Part shown: positions 33,701-43,784 of the stretch, in pieces
How the letters are laid out: every line of letters begins with the position of its first letter
How positions within the stretch are numbered: position 1 is the first letter of the stretch
Assembly: GCA_963721385.1 (NCBI GenBank)
Contig: CAVRJB010000013.1
Location: 310,001-374,000 of the forward strand
DNA from: DAOMFB01 sp963721385
GTDB taxonomy: Bacteria > Acidobacteriota > Thermoanaerobaculia > UBA5066
Direction: 5' to 3'
DNA: 64,000 bases
Notes under the pieces: model-generated
What the model was told of the DNA's origin: nothing
Databases searched by the model: none
What the model saw: only the letters and a program-made list of their open reading frames with translations
Made by a program: the position numbers and the translations under genes

Positions 33701-34477
33701 TCACAGCGCTGTCAGTCGCTGCCGCCGGGACCGCAACAAGGCGATCATGAGACGAAGATGATCGCCGATCACCTTCAGCGTCTTCATCTTCGACGCCCCG
33801 GTCGTCCTCCTCCGCAGCACCATCGGCCGCTCGACCACGGAGAATCCCAGGCACAGCGCGGACGCCAGCATCTCGGTCACTCCGGGAAATCCGGGATTCT
33901 CAAATCGCATCCTTTCGACGACTTCGCGCCGGAACACCCGGAAGCACGCCGTATAGCTGTAGAGCTTCACCGGGAGGATCAGCCCGTAGAGCATCGATGC
34001 GGCGCGACTCAGAATCAGACGCCATCCGGGGACCCCCTCGACACGGCCAAGCGGATGGTACGGAGAGGCCGAGACGACGTCCGCCCTCGCGGACTCCAGC
34101 TCCTCCACCATCGGGATCAACTCGTGAGGGTCGAACGTGCAGTCCGCGTCGATCGTGCAGATGATCTCTCCGCGGGCGGCCCGGAACCCCGTCCGGAAGG
34201 CCTCGGCGATCCCCCGGTTGGAGTCGTGGACCAGGACCTCGCCGTTCACGTCCGGCGCGATCTTCCGGAGCGCGGAGAGCGTCCCGTCCGTCGACCCGTC
34301 GTCCACGAAGAGGACGTCCACCGCGTATCCGGGTCCGAAGCCGGCGACGACTTCGGCGAGGATCCGCCGCAGCATCGGAACGGTCTGCTCCTCGTTGAAG
34401 CAGGGAACGATGATCGAAACACCCTTGAGCACGGACGACGTATTTGAGGATCTGCGGTCGCCCTCCGGCCCGTTCAT
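33701..34477 (-). CDS. GT2 glycosyltransferase, polyprenyl-phosphate sugar synthase type
   Basis: The 258-residue GT-A enzyme has SIIVPCFNEEQTVPML, the nucleotide site VDDGSTDGT, the metal-binding IDADCTFDPHELI and a late basic region RRRTTGASKMKTLKVIGDH. The pattern and length fit dolichol/undecaprenyl-phosphate mannose or glucose synthases lacking C-terminal membrane helices. It could supply lipid-linked sugar to the membrane GT-C-like protein encoded divergently next to it. The start ATG 34477 (MNGPEGDRR) is 64 nt from the divergent start. Confidence 0.87.
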   Translation of the reverse strand: MNGPEGDRRSSNTSSVLKGVSIIVPCFNEEQTVPMLRRILAEVVAGFGPGYAVDVLFVDDGSTDGTLSALRKIAPDVNGEVLVHDSNRGIAEAFRTGFRAARGEIICTIDADCTFDPHELIPMVEELESARADVVSASPYHPLGRVEGVPGWRLILSRAASMLYGLILPVKLYSYTACFRVFRREVVERMRFENPGFPGVTEMLASALCLGFSVVERPMVLRRRTTGASKMKTLKVIGDHLRLMIALLRSRRQRLTAL

Positions 34478-34529
34478 GCAGGCCGAATGATGGCCCTGCA
34501 GGAAGCGGAATTGAAGTCACGCCGTCACA

Positions 34530-34535
34530 TAGAAT
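34530..34535 (+). promoter_or_regulatory. candidate -10 for leaderless PTPS-related gene
   Basis: TAGAAT lies exactly 6 nt before ATG 34542, the same arrangement as at the aminotransferase-serA start. No -35 at the usual spacing is obvious. Confidence 0.45.
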
Positions 34536-34541
34536 CTCCCG

Positions 34542-37500
34542 ATGGCTGCGGGAGTCGAGAGTGTCGGGCGCCCCGGACCAGCCGTCGGGGCGCTCGAGTG
34601 GCTCCGATCCGCGGGCCTGGGACTCACTCTCCTTTCGCTGGCCCTCCTGTACAACGCCATCACGCTTCCTGACGAGGCGCGAATCAACGTCGTTCCCCTC
34701 AACGATGACGCGTTCCACGCAGCCGCCACCGACCGACTCGGCGAGGCGATCGCGGCCGGTGAGCCGTTCCTCGACCCGTGGGTTGCGGACTGGGGGCTCG
34801 GCTTCCCGATCTGGAGGAGCTACCAGCCGTTGCCTCATCTCGTCGCGGCACCCTTCGTCCATGCCGCCCCGACCGATCGCCGGACGGCGGCATTCGCCAT
34901 CGTCGCGGCGGTCGTTCGAGGCCTCCTCCCGGTGGCCGTCTGGGGCGGCGCACTCTCTGTTCGGCCTCTCTCCCCTGGCGTCGGGGATCGCCGCCCTGCT
35001 CGTCCTCCTGCCATCGGGGCCGGCCAGCCTGGGGCACTACGGCCTCGGGGCGGACGCCCAGGCGTTCAGCGGTCCCGGCCTCTACACGCAGCAGTTCGCA
35101 TTGCTTCTCCTCCCTCTCGCCGTCGGCATGGCGCGCCATGCCCTCGACACCGGCCGACACCGTCTCCTCGCGGCTGCCCTCCTTTCGGCAACTCTCCTTT
35201 CGCACATCGTCTTCGGGTACGTCGGGGCGCTCGCTGCCGTCATCCTCGCGCTCGCCGGACCGGCCGGAGCCAGGCCCTACCGGCTCGGCCGCCTCGTGTG
35301 GCTCGCCGCCGGTTCGATCCTCCTCACGGCATGGTTCACGGTGCCGCTCTTCCTGGCCCGCGACTCGATCAGCCATTCCAGATGGGAAGCCGTCTGGAAA
35401 TGGGACTCTTTCGGGTCCAGAACGATCCTCGACGCGCTCTTTCGGGGAACCCTTCTCGACTCTGGCCGCCCACCGGTCCTGACGGCGCTCCTGGGTCTCT
35501 CGGTCGCGGCGGCCTTCACCCTTCGGCGCTCCGACACCGTCCGGCGCCTCCTCGCGCTCACCGGCGTCTTCTTTGCTCTGTTCCTCGGCAGGGACACGTG
35601 GGGGCACCTGCTGCTTCTGCTCGGCGTGCCGGGAGATCTCCACCTGCACCGCGTCCAGGCGGCGTTCGAGCTTTCGGCCTGCCTGCTGATCGCGTGGAGC
35701 GCCGACGCAGCGCTGACGCACCTTCGGAGGGCCAGCTCCTGGGCCGTCGTGCCGGTCGCAACGGTCTTCGGTGCGGCCCTCGTCGTCGGACTTCATTCCC
35801 GGGGAGCCCTCCTTCGCGAGAGTTCCCGGATGGGCTTCGAGAGCCTGCGCGGCTGGAACCGCGAAAAGGAGGACGTCCGGGCGGCCCTCGACGACGTCCG
35901 CCGGCTCCTGCGGGAGAGGCCGGGACGGATGACCGCGGGTCCCGCCGGCGGGTGGGGGCGGACATTCCAGGTCGGCGGCGTTCCGGTGTATTTCGCCGCG
36001 GCGTTCGAGCACGTCGACTCGGTCAGCTTCCTCTTCCACTCGATGTCGAAGACGGGAGACCTGATGTACCAGCGGAATTTCGAGGACGCCGGCCACGACG
36101 ACCTCTTCGCGATCCGCGCGGTCGTCGCCCCGTCCGGGCTCGCCCTGCCGCCTCACTACCAGGAGGTCGGTCGTCACGGGAGATTCGTCGTCTACGAGGC
36201 CTCCCGGAGCGGCTATTTCGGCCTCGGCGACGTCTACGCCCGCTACACCGGCAAGAAGGGGACGGAGCAGGAACTGTCGACGGCATGGCTCGGCTCGCCG
36301 GCGTCCAGGCAAGGGTTGTTCGTCGCGCTCGGGGCCGAACTGCCCGAACTGCCGGCCGTCAGGCGCTGGGAAGCCGTCCCCGACGCACCTCCGTCCTCAT
36401 TCGCGCCGCGCGGCGAGATCGTCTCCGAGACCGCCGAGGCGGGGCGATGGCAGGCCAGGGTGAAGCTCGAGCGACCCTGTTGGGCCGTCCTGAAGGTGAC
36501 CTGGTTCCCCGGCCTCCGATTCTCCGTCGACGGGGTCGAGGTTTCGCCGACGCAGGTCACGCCGGGATTCCCGGCGGTTCCGTTGCCCGCGGGAACGCAC
36601 GTCGTCGACGTGATCTATCGGCCGTCGCCCCTCAAGCCGATCCTGTTCTTCGGAGGGATCGCGGCGTTCGCGCTTCTCGGGCTGGCTTCCCGCTCGGGAA
36701 GATCCGTAAAGGCGGACGAACGCCTGGCCGGAGTCGCGTCCGGCATCGAGAGATGGCTCGCCGCCGCGGTGCCGGTGTCCGTGGTCGCCGTGTCGGCCCT
36801 CGTCGTGCTCTCCGGCCGCGCTCTCCTGCGCGGCCAGCTGATCGACGGCCACGACGCCGCCTGCTACCCGCCGCGCGTCGTCGAATTCGTCCGCGCGGTC
36901 CTCGACGGGCACCTCCCCGTCGTGTGGGCTGCGGACCTGGGAAATGGCTTCGGTCAGCCGTTGTTCGCGTTCGCGCCGCCGCTGATCTACCTCGCGGCCC
37001 TCCCCTACGACCTCGTCGGACTCGGCCTCGCGGACGCCATCCAGCTCGGACTGCTGACCCTGCTCGCCGCCGGCGCGGCCGGCGTCTACCTCCTGGCGCG
37101 GGAACTCTCCGTTTCGCGCCTCGCAGCGGTCGGCGCAACCGCGTTCTGGCTCTTCTCTCCCTACCTCCACACGGATCTCTTCGTTCGCGCGGCACATGCC
37201 GAGTCGGCGGCCCTTCTCGTGTCACCTCTCGTCCTCCTGGCCCTCTGGAAACTGATGAGGCCTCAGGCCTCTGCGCCCTGGGTGGCAGGCGGCGCTTTCG
37301 CCGTAGCCGCGGTCGTTCTCGGGCACAACGCGGCCGCGCTGCTCCTCATTCCGGCCTTCTTTCTCGTGGCCACCGTCGCATCGGCCGAGCAACCGTTCCG
37401 GCCCGTTCCGTCGCTCCGGGCCGGCGCCGCTCTCGTCCTCGGCCTAGCTCTGGCCGCATTCTTCTGGGTTCCCGCTTTCAAAGAGATCGCGTGGATCAAG

Positions 37501-38868
37501 CTCACTGCGGACACCTTTTCATTCCGGGACCACTTCCCGACGTTTGGCCAGCTGCTCTTTTCGCCCTGGGGCTTCGGCCTTTCCGTACCGGGACCCAACG
37601 ACGGCATGTCCTTCATGGTGGGCCCGGTGCAGCTCCTTGCCGGATTGATGGGCCTCCTTGCGGCGATTCGGCGGGGCCCCGGGCGCGTTCGTGCACTCGG
37701 CGTCGCCGCGGCCGTCGCATCCGCGACTGGCATTTTTCTCGCCAGCCCCGCGTCGCACTTCCTCTGGGAGCACGTCCCCTTGCTCCCCTATCTGCAGCTC
37801 CCGTGGCGAGCACTCGTCCTCCCGACGCTGTTCCTGCCCATTCTCGTGGCCCTCGCGCTCGACGACATGCCGCGGCCTGCAGCGATTGGAGCCATCGGTC
37901 TCGTCGTCCTCGCGAATGTTGCGCACACCGAGCCGAAGGGCTACCTCCGATTCGACGACGAGTTCTACGAACCCGCCCGGATCGCCGCCAACGGAATCAA
38001 CACGACGACTCTGGAGGAGTACGAGCCGCGCTGGGTCGGCTCACGTCCACCGCATTCGCCGCTACCCCTTCTCGCCGCGACCGGAATCGATTTCGTCGAT
38101 GTCCGGGAGACGACGGCCCATCGCCGTTACGTGGTCCGGATTCCCCGTCGGACGATGGTGGAGGCCGCCCTCTTCTGGTACCCCGGGTGGCACGTCTCGA
38201 TCGATGGTCATGACGTGGCGACGTCCATCGTTCCGGGGCGGGGGACGTTCTGCTTCCCGGTCGACGAGGGCGAACACCGCATTGACCTGACGTTCACGCG
38301 GACTCCCCTGCGAAGCGCGTGGCTCCTCGTCAGCGCCGTCACCGCGCTTCTTCTCGCGGCCGCTGTCGTCCTCGAACGACGGAGGGGTTCGCAGTCGCGC
38401 GGAATGAGGAAGGCCCTCGTCGGCCTGGGCGCCGTCACCCTCCTGGCCGCCTCGATTCACTATCGTGACCGCGGTGGACAGGCGGCTCGCCGCGAGGCCC
38501 GGATGATCGAGATCAGGACGAAAAGCGGCCCGGACGCCCCGGACCGCGCGGGGCCCCCGAACGAGGCGACCGCCCCGGCCGCCTCGAAGCGCGCCGCTGC
38601 GGCCACGGTCGAGGAGCTTATGAAGGAGGGGCTGGACCTTCTCTACGCGATGCGTGACCCCGCGGCGGCCGCCGTTCGGTTCCGAAAGGTGCTTGAAGTG
38701 AACCCGACGCACTATGGCGCAACCTACCAGCTGGCGGTCGCACTGGAACAGTCCGGCGGGCGGGCCGAAGCGCGCGGGCTCTGGACGAAAGTCCTCGCGA
38801 TGGCGCTGGGTTACGGTGACGAGGCGACCGCCCGCACCGCCCAGGTCCACCTCGGGCAGTCACGGTAG
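34542..38868 (+). CDS. tandem PTPS-related membrane protein with TPR tail; one frameshift
   Basis: Two copies of a GT-C-like "6-pyruvoyl-tetrahydropterin synthase related" membrane unit are joined in one protein of about 1,441 residues. Each starts with a luminal loop, LNDDAFHAAATDRLGEAI ... WGLGFPIWRSYQPLPH in the first and IDGHDAACYPPRVVEFV ... LGNGFGQPLFAFAPP in the second. Each ends with a beta domain (SVDGVEVSPTQVTPGFP; SIDGHDVATSIVPGRG) and a final helix. The tail (about 1370-1440) has TPR-like helices (FRKVLEVNPTHYGATYQLAV). The reading frame shifts by one base within 34941-34952 (GGGGCGGCG); removing one G restores 1,442 codons. Role in surface glycosylation is inferred. Confidence 0.75.
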
Positions 38869-38875
38869 GTTCCGA

Positions 38876-39787
38876 TCAATCCGTCATGCGCTCCAGGGCC
38901 GCGCCCCGGTAGTAGAGCGCCAGAATCTGTTCGCGCGTCTCTTCGCGCTTGGCGCGCGCGATTGCGCCCGCCTGGCACATCCCCGCGCCGTGACCCGTGC
39001 CCCGACCCGTCAGGAGGTATTCGGTCCGCGACTCCGTGACCTCGAACGCCGTCGAGCGGACGGTGGCCCAGCCCCAGAGCTCGGAGGCGCCGCGCCGGAA
39101 GTCGAAGCCGCGGAGCGTGACGGCCCGCCCTCCCGGCGCGACGAAGCGGACCGCGGCGACTCGCCCCGTCGTGTCGCGCGAGAAGACCTCGAAGAAGCGC
39201 GCCTCGGGGAAGCCGAGGGCGGCGCCGAGCGCCGGGAGCTCCTTCCGGCGGATCGCGTACGACCACTCGAAGCCCGGGGCGTCGCGGCAGGCGTCGTCGT
39301 CGACCGGGACGAGATCGGGGTTTTCCTCGTCGTCCCAGACGTCGCGCGGACGCGCGGTCTTGCCTCCGCAGACGGCGTGAAACGGGGCCGCGATGACGCG
39401 CCCCTTCTGGACGAGGACGAGCCCCCGCGTCGCCTCGCTGGCGTCGCGAGTCTCCTCCGTCGCGGCGTCGCGGCCGCGGAAGACCTGGCAGTGGGTCGCG
39501 TCGCAGAGGTCGGCCCCCTCGTCGAGGTGGCGCTCCCGGCGCGCGAGGGCGTAGGAGCGGGCGGCCACGGCCTGCGCTTCGAGGGCTGGTGCGGGCGCCC
39601 GGCGGCCGATCTCGCCCGGCAGGACGGCGGCTACGTAGTCGTCGAGCGCGACGACCTCGACCTGGCCGCTTTTCGTCCGGAGAATCCGGAGCGGCACGGC
39701 TCCAACGGCGCGCGCCGCGGCGCGTGCCGCGGCGAGAGGCGAAGCGAGGAAGGCCGCGGAGAGAGTCAGAAAACGCCGTCGCGTCAC
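38876..39787 (-). CDS. SpoIID/LytB-like peptidoglycan enzyme, Tat-exported
   Basis: The 303-residue protein has a twin-arginine-type signal (TRRRFLTLSAAFLASP) and the SpoIID core: VALDDYVAAVLPGEIG, LEAQAVAARSYALARR, CDATHCQVFRG, HAVCGGKT and the terminal GTGHGAGMCQAGA. SpoIID proteins are lytic transglycosylases acting on stem-less glycan strands; in non-sporulating bacteria they take part in wall turnover. GTG 39787 follows GGGAGGC and a TACAAT hexamer. Confidence 0.88.
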   Translation of the reverse strand: MTRRRFLTLSAAFLASPLAAARAAARAVGAVPLRILRTKSGQVEVVALDDYVAAVLPGEIGRRAPAPALEAQAVAARSYALARRERHLDEGADLCDATHCQVFRGRDAATEETRDASEATRGLVLVQKGRVIAAPFHAVCGGKTARPRDVWDDEENPDLVPVDDDACRDAPGFEWSYAIRRKELPALGAALGFPEARFFEVFSRDTTGRVAAVRFVAPGGRAVTLRGFDFRRGASELWGWATVRSTAFEVTESRTEYLLTGRGTGHGAGMCQAGAIARAKREETREQILALYYRGAALERMTD

Positions 39788-39795
39788 GCCTCCCG

Positions 39796-39805
39796 ATTGT
39801 AGACT
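39796..39805. promoter_or_regulatory. overlapping divergent -10 boxes (spoIID-like / permease)
   Basis: TACAAT on the minus strand (39801-39796) lies 8 nt before GTG 39787. TAGACT on the plus strand (39800-39805) lies 14 nt before ATG 39820. The two hexamers overlap by two bases in a 32-nt divergent gap, so the promoters should compete. Confidence 0.4.
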
Positions 39806-39819
39806 CGCGCTCTCCGCGA

Positions 39820-41127
39820 ATGAGCGCCCGCCCCACGGCCCTCGCCCGCCGGCTCGGCGCCTTCGACGCCGCCATGATCGTCATGGGCGGGATGATCGGG
39901 GCGGGGATCTTCGTGAATCCCGCCGTCGTCGCTCGCGAGGTACCGTCGGAAGCCCTGAGCCTCCTCGCGTGGGCGGCCGGAGGCGGCATCGCTCTCCTCG
40001 GCGCCTTCCTTTACGCCGAGCTCGCCGAGCGGCTCCCCGAGGCAGGCGGCCAGTACGCCTACCTCCGAGAGGCGTGGCACCCGCTCCTCGGCTTCCTCTA
40101 CGGCTGGACGCTCCTCCTCGTGACCGGCAGCGGCGGCCAGGCCGCGGTGGCGATGACGTTTGCCCGCTATCTCAGGGTGCTGACGGGCCTCGCGGTTCCC
40201 GAGGGCGCCGTGGCCGTGGCCACGCTCGCGGCCGTTGCAGCGGTCAACCTCGTCGGCGTCCGCGCCGGCGGGACGCTCCAGTCGGCGCTCACGGTGACGA
40301 AGGCGGCCGCCATCGCGCTGCTCGTCGTCGCGGGGCTCTCCTGCGCGCCCGCCGCGGCCGCCGCACCGGCCGCCTTCGCGCCGGCGGCCGGAAGCCTCGC
40401 CGCCGCGTTCGGCGCAGCTCTCGTCCCCGTCTTCTTCGCCTACGGCGGCTACCAGAACACCGGCTTCGCGGCCGAGGAGCTCCGAGACCCGCAGCGGGAC
40501 CTCCCCCGCGGCCTTCTCTGGGGCGTGACCGGCGTGATCTTCCTCTACGTCTCCGTCGGCTGGGTCTCGGTCCGGGTCCTCGGGCCGTCGGGCCTCGCGG
40601 CAACCGGGACACCCGCCTCCGACGTCATGACGCGCGCGCTGGGGCCCGCCGGCGGCCGGCTGATCGCGCTCGGCATCGCCGTCTCGACACTCGGCTTCCT
40701 CTCGCACGGCGTCCTGACGCTGCCGCGCGCCACCTTCGCCATGGCGCGGGACGGCGTCTTCTTCCGAAGCGTCGCCAGGCTGACGCCGCGCACCCGCGTC
40801 CCCGCCTTCGCGATCCTCGCCCAGGCGGCCGTCGCCTCGGCACTCGCCCTCTCGGGGAAGTACGAGCAGATCCTCGGCTTCGTGATGTCGGTCGACGTCC
40901 TCTTCTTCGCGGCGACAGGCGCGGCGCTATTCGTCTTCCGGCGACGGGGCGGACCGGCACCCCGCGTCACGATGCCCGGCCACCCGGCGACGACGCTCGT
41001 TTTCATCGCCGCCTGCTTCTGGGTGGCGGTAAGCGCGTGGATCCGGTACCCGTTGAACTCGGCTGCCGGACTCGGAATCCTCCTCTCCGGCGTCCCGGCG
41101 TATCTTCTCTGGACGAGGACGAAATGA
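39820..41127 (+). CDS. APC-family amino acid permease
   Basis: The 435-residue inner-membrane protein with about 12 helices has an N-terminal signature IVMGGMIGAGIFVNPAVVA, which holds the unwound substrate-binding helix of APC transporters. Further conserved pieces are ELAERLPEAGGQYAYLREA, VPVFFAYGGYQNTGFAAEEL and DGVFFRSVARLTPRTRVPAFA. This looks like an L-type exchanger such as the serine/threonine or large-neutral group; the substrate is not fixed. Its stop overlaps the start of the aminotransferase (ATGA). Confidence 0.88.
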   Translation: MSARPTALARRLGAFDAAMIVMGGMIGAGIFVNPAVVAREVPSEALSLLAWAAGGGIALLGAFLYAELAERLPEAGGQYAYLREAWHPLLGFLYGWTLLLVTGSGGQAAVAMTFARYLRVLTGLAVPEGAVAVATLAAVAAVNLVGVRAGGTLQSALTVTKAAAIALLVVAGLSCAPAAAAAPAAFAPAAGSLAAAFGAALVPVFFAYGGYQNTGFAAEELRDPQRDLPRGLLWGVTGVIFLYVSVGWVSVRVLGPSGLAATGTPASDVMTRALGPAGGRLIALGIAVSTLGFLSHGVLTLPRATFAMARDGVFFRSVARLTPRTRVPAFAILAQAAVASALALSGKYEQILGFVMSVDVLFFAATGAALFVFRRRGGPAPRVTMPGHPATTLVFIAACFWVAVSAWIRYPLNSAAGLGILLSGVPAYLLWTRTK

Positions 41128-42207
41128 CCCGCGCCACGTCGTCTCCTTACATGGAATGGGCCAAGACGAAGAAGGGGGCCCGCTTCAACCTCTCGCGGAG
41201 CGGCGTCCCCGACCAGCCGCTCGCGATACTCGACGCGACGCTCGCCGACGTCGAGATCGACGGTGGCGGGGGCTACGGCTGGGCGCCGCTCCTTTCCGCC
41301 CTCGGGGCGCACCTCGGCGTCCCCGCAGGACGAGATCGTCCACCTCCCCGGGACGTCGATGGCGAACTTCGTCGCGCTGGCAGGGCTCCTCGGACCCGGC
41401 GACGACGTCCTGATCGAGCGCCCGACCTACGAACTCCTCGTCTCGGCGGCGCGCTTCCTCGGCGCGAACGTCGTCCGGTTCGACCGCCGATTCGAAGACG
41501 GCTTCGCCGTCGACCCTTCGGCCGTCGCGCGCGCGATGACGCCGAGGACGAAGGTCATCGTCCTCACGAACCTCCACAACCCGTCGAGCGCGCGGATCCC
41601 CGACGCGACGCTCCACGCCGTCGGCAGCCTCGCGCGCGAGGCCGGCGCCCGCGTCCTCGTCGACGAGGTCTACCTCGAGGCGCTCTACGAGACGCCGACG
41701 CCGACCGCCCGGAGGCTCGGCCCCGAGCTCGTCGTCACCTCCAGCCTGACGAAGGCGTGGGGCTTCTCCGGCCTCCGCTGCGGATGGGTCGCCGCAGAGC
41801 CCGACCTCGCGCGCCGCTTCGCGCGTCTGAACGACCTCTTCGGCGTCGTCCACGCCCGCCCTGCGGAGACGCTGGCGCTCCGCGCGCTCGCGCGCCTCCC
41901 CGTCCTCGCGCCCGGGTACCGGGAGCTCCTCGCGACGAACCGGGCCGCCTTCCTCGAGTTCCTCGCCGGGCGAACCGACCTCGAGGCGTTCGTCCCTCCC
42001 GACGGTACGGTCGTCTTCCCGCGGCTGAAGCGCGGGGGCTCGGAAGCACTCTGCCGACTTCTGAGGGAAACCTACGAGACGACGGTCGTGCCGGGGGAGT
42101 TCTTCGAGGATCCGCGCGCCTTCCGCGTCGCCCTCTCGATCCCGACGGACGAGCTGCGGGAAGGCCTCGCGCGCCTCGGGAAGGCTCTCGACGATCTCGT
42201 CCGCTAG
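41124..42207 (+). CDS. class I/II PLP aminotransferase, one frameshift
   Basis: Fold type I aminotransferase. The first ~68 codons (MTRATSSPYMEWAKTKKGAR ... LLSALGAHLGVPA) and the rest (DEIVHLPGTSMANFVAL ... NLHNPSS, VLVDEVYLEALY, SSLTKAWGFSGLRCGW with the PLP lysine) are in different frames. Removing one G within 41327-41331 joins them into 361 codons. It starts inside the permease stop codon, so it probably acts on the amino acid that permease moves. The precise substrate is unknown. Its end overlaps mogA on the opposite strand by 4 nt. Confidence 0.78.
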
Positions 42208-42746
42208 ACCCGCTCGACGCGGATCGGATGGGCGACGGCTCCGCCGCGCAGTGTCGCGACGGCGTGCGGGAGGACGGAGGCGACTGCTTCGAGGCATTCG
42301 ACGGCGCCCGAAGGCGACCCGGGGAGGTTCACGATCAGCGTCCGGCCGCGGACGACCGCGGTCTGCCGCGACAGGCTCGCCGCCGGGAACGCGGCGCGAG
42401 TCGCCGCGCGCATCGCCTCGCCGAGCCCCGGCACCTCGTAGTCGCCGACCGCCAGCGTCGCCTGCGGCGTGACGTCCCGCGGCGAGAGGCCGGTGCCGCC
42501 TGTCGTCAGGACCAGATCGGCGGCGTCCGCGTCGGCGAACCGGGCGAGCTCCCGCTCGATCTCGGAGCGCTCGTCCGGAAGCACTTTCGTCTCCACAACT
42601 TCGGCATCGGCGAGGAGCCGCCGCGCGGCGACGGCGACGGCCGGCCCGCCCCGGTCCTCCCGCTCGCCGCGAAAGGAGCGGTCGGAGATCGTCAGGACGG
42701 CGACCCGCAGCCCTCTACCCCCCGATCTCGGACATGTTTCGCGCAT
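42204..42746 (-). CDS. mogA: molybdopterin adenylyltransferase (MogA/MoaB family)
   Basis: Adenylates molybdopterin before metal insertion. The 180-residue reading contains VAVLTISDRSFRGEREDRGG, TTGGTGLSPRDVTPQAT and VNLPGSPSGAVECL, the MPT-binding motifs. ATG 42746 lies inside moaA and gives a 13-residue extension. Family alignment would start at a CTG (codon L in LRVAVLTISD), directly after the moaA stop, and this organism seems to use CTG elsewhere. Co-transcribed with moaA. Confidence 0.88.
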   Translation of the reverse strand: MRETCPRSGGRGLRVAVLTISDRSFRGEREDRGGPAVAVAARRLLADAEVVETKVLPDERSEIERELARFADADAADLVLTTGGTGLSPRDVTPQATLAVGDYEVPGLGEAMRAATRAAFPAASLSRQTAVVRGRTLIVNLPGSPSGAVECLEAVASVLPHAVATLRGGAVAHPIRVERV

Positions 42747-43728
42747 GGAGCGGGAGCGTGTTCTTCTGCATCCCGACGAACATCGGGTGGCGCTCTTCCT
42801 TGACCGCCGCCGCGCGCTCGATCAGCGCCGCGAGGTCGGCGTCGCTCGCCCCCGTGCGCATCGGCCGGAGAAGGTCGACGTCGTTGTGCCCGAAGAGGCA
42901 CCCCTTCAGGAAGCCGTCCTGTGTCAGGCGCATCCGGTTGCAGGTGTCGCAGAAGCGGTCCGAGATCGGCGTGATGAAACCGATCGTCCCGCGGTGCACG
43001 CCCCAGGGGGACCGGACGCTGTACTCGTCCGCGGGCCCGGCCACGATCGACTTCTCGAGCGGCGTCAGGACGTAGCCGTCGGCGACGAGGAGGTCGTGGA
43101 CCTCCTTCCACCCCATCCAGTCCGTCTCCTTCCAGTCGTTGTTCCCGAACGGCATGAACTCGATGAAGCGGACGCCGAGTCGCTTCTCCCGGGTCATCTC
43201 CGCGAGCCGCAGGATCTGGTCGTCGTTGAATCCGCGGATGACGACGGAGTTGATCTTCACCGAGTCGAACGGAAGGGTCAGCGCGAGCTCGATCGACTGG
43301 AGGACCGGCGCGACGTGGTCCCGGCGGGTCAGCTTCTGGAAGTGCTCGGCCTCGGCCGCGTCGAGGGAGACGTTCACCTTCGTCAGGCCGGCCGCGAGGA
43401 GGTCGTGCGCCATCCGCGGGAAGAGGACGCCGTTCGTCGAGAGGGCGATCCCCGACGGGAATCCGATCGCCGAAAGGTCGCCGACGATGCCGACGAGGTC
43501 GGGGCGCGTCGTCGGCTCGCCCCCCGTGATCCGGATCTTCGAGACGCCGAACGACGCGAGGAGTCGGGCGGCGCGCCGGATCTCCTCTCGCGTCATCAGG
43601 TGAGGGAGCGGCCGGAACTTCTGGTCCTCCGGCATGCAGTAGATGCACCGGAGGTTGCAGCGGTCGGTGACGGAGATCCGGACGTAGGTGATCGTCCTGC
43701 CGTGGCCGTCGACCAGCGTCCTCGCCAT
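42715..43728 (-). CDS. moaA: GTP 3',8-cyclase
   Basis: Radical SAM enzyme for the first step of molybdenum cofactor synthesis. The 337-residue protein has the N-terminal cluster motif CNLRCIYC (C24, C28, C31), the SAM motif ITGGEPTTRPDL, the C-terminal cluster region FCDTCNRMRLTQDGFLKGCLF (three Cys) and a tail that ends IGG. The C-terminal GG motif needed by MoaA is therefore intact. GGAGG lies 5 nt before ATG 43728. A 15-bp palindrome lies just upstream. Confidence 0.95.
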   Translation of the reverse strand: MARTLVDGHGRTITYVRISVTDRCNLRCIYCMPEDQKFRPLPHLMTREEIRRAARLLASFGVSKIRITGGEPTTRPDLVGIVGDLSAIGFPSGIALSTNGVLFPRMAHDLLAAGLTKVNVSLDAAEAEHFQKLTRRDHVAPVLQSIELALTLPFDSVKINSVVIRGFNDDQILRLAEMTREKRLGVRFIEFMPFGNNDWKETDWMGWKEVHDLLVADGYVLTPLEKSIVAGPADEYSVRSPWGVHRGTIGFITPISDRFCDTCNRMRLTQDGFLKGCLFGHNDVDLLRPMRTGASDADLAALIERAAAVKEERHPMFVGMQKNTLPLHARNMSEIGG

Positions 43729-43741
43729 CGTCCGCCTCCGT

Positions 43742-43756
43742 TGAGATGTTATCTCA
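43742..43756. promoter_or_regulatory. palindromic operator between moaA and the GMC operon
   Basis: TGAGATgttATCTCA is a perfect 6-bp inverted repeat with a 3-nt spacer, in the 56-nt divergent gap. It is 13 nt from the moaA start and 28 nt from the ATG at 43785. It overlaps a TAACAT hexamer on the moaA strand that could be its -10. The regulator is unidentified. Confidence 0.55.
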
Positions 43757-43772
43757 GAGCGCGGGCCCGGAA

Positions 43773-43778
43773 TAGACT
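43773..43778 (+). promoter_or_regulatory. candidate -10 for leaderless GMC operon mRNA
   Basis: TAGACT lies 6 nt before ATG 43785 and 16 nt after the palindrome, so a protein bound there would cover the -35 region. Confidence 0.4.
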
Positions 43779-43784
43779 CCGCGC

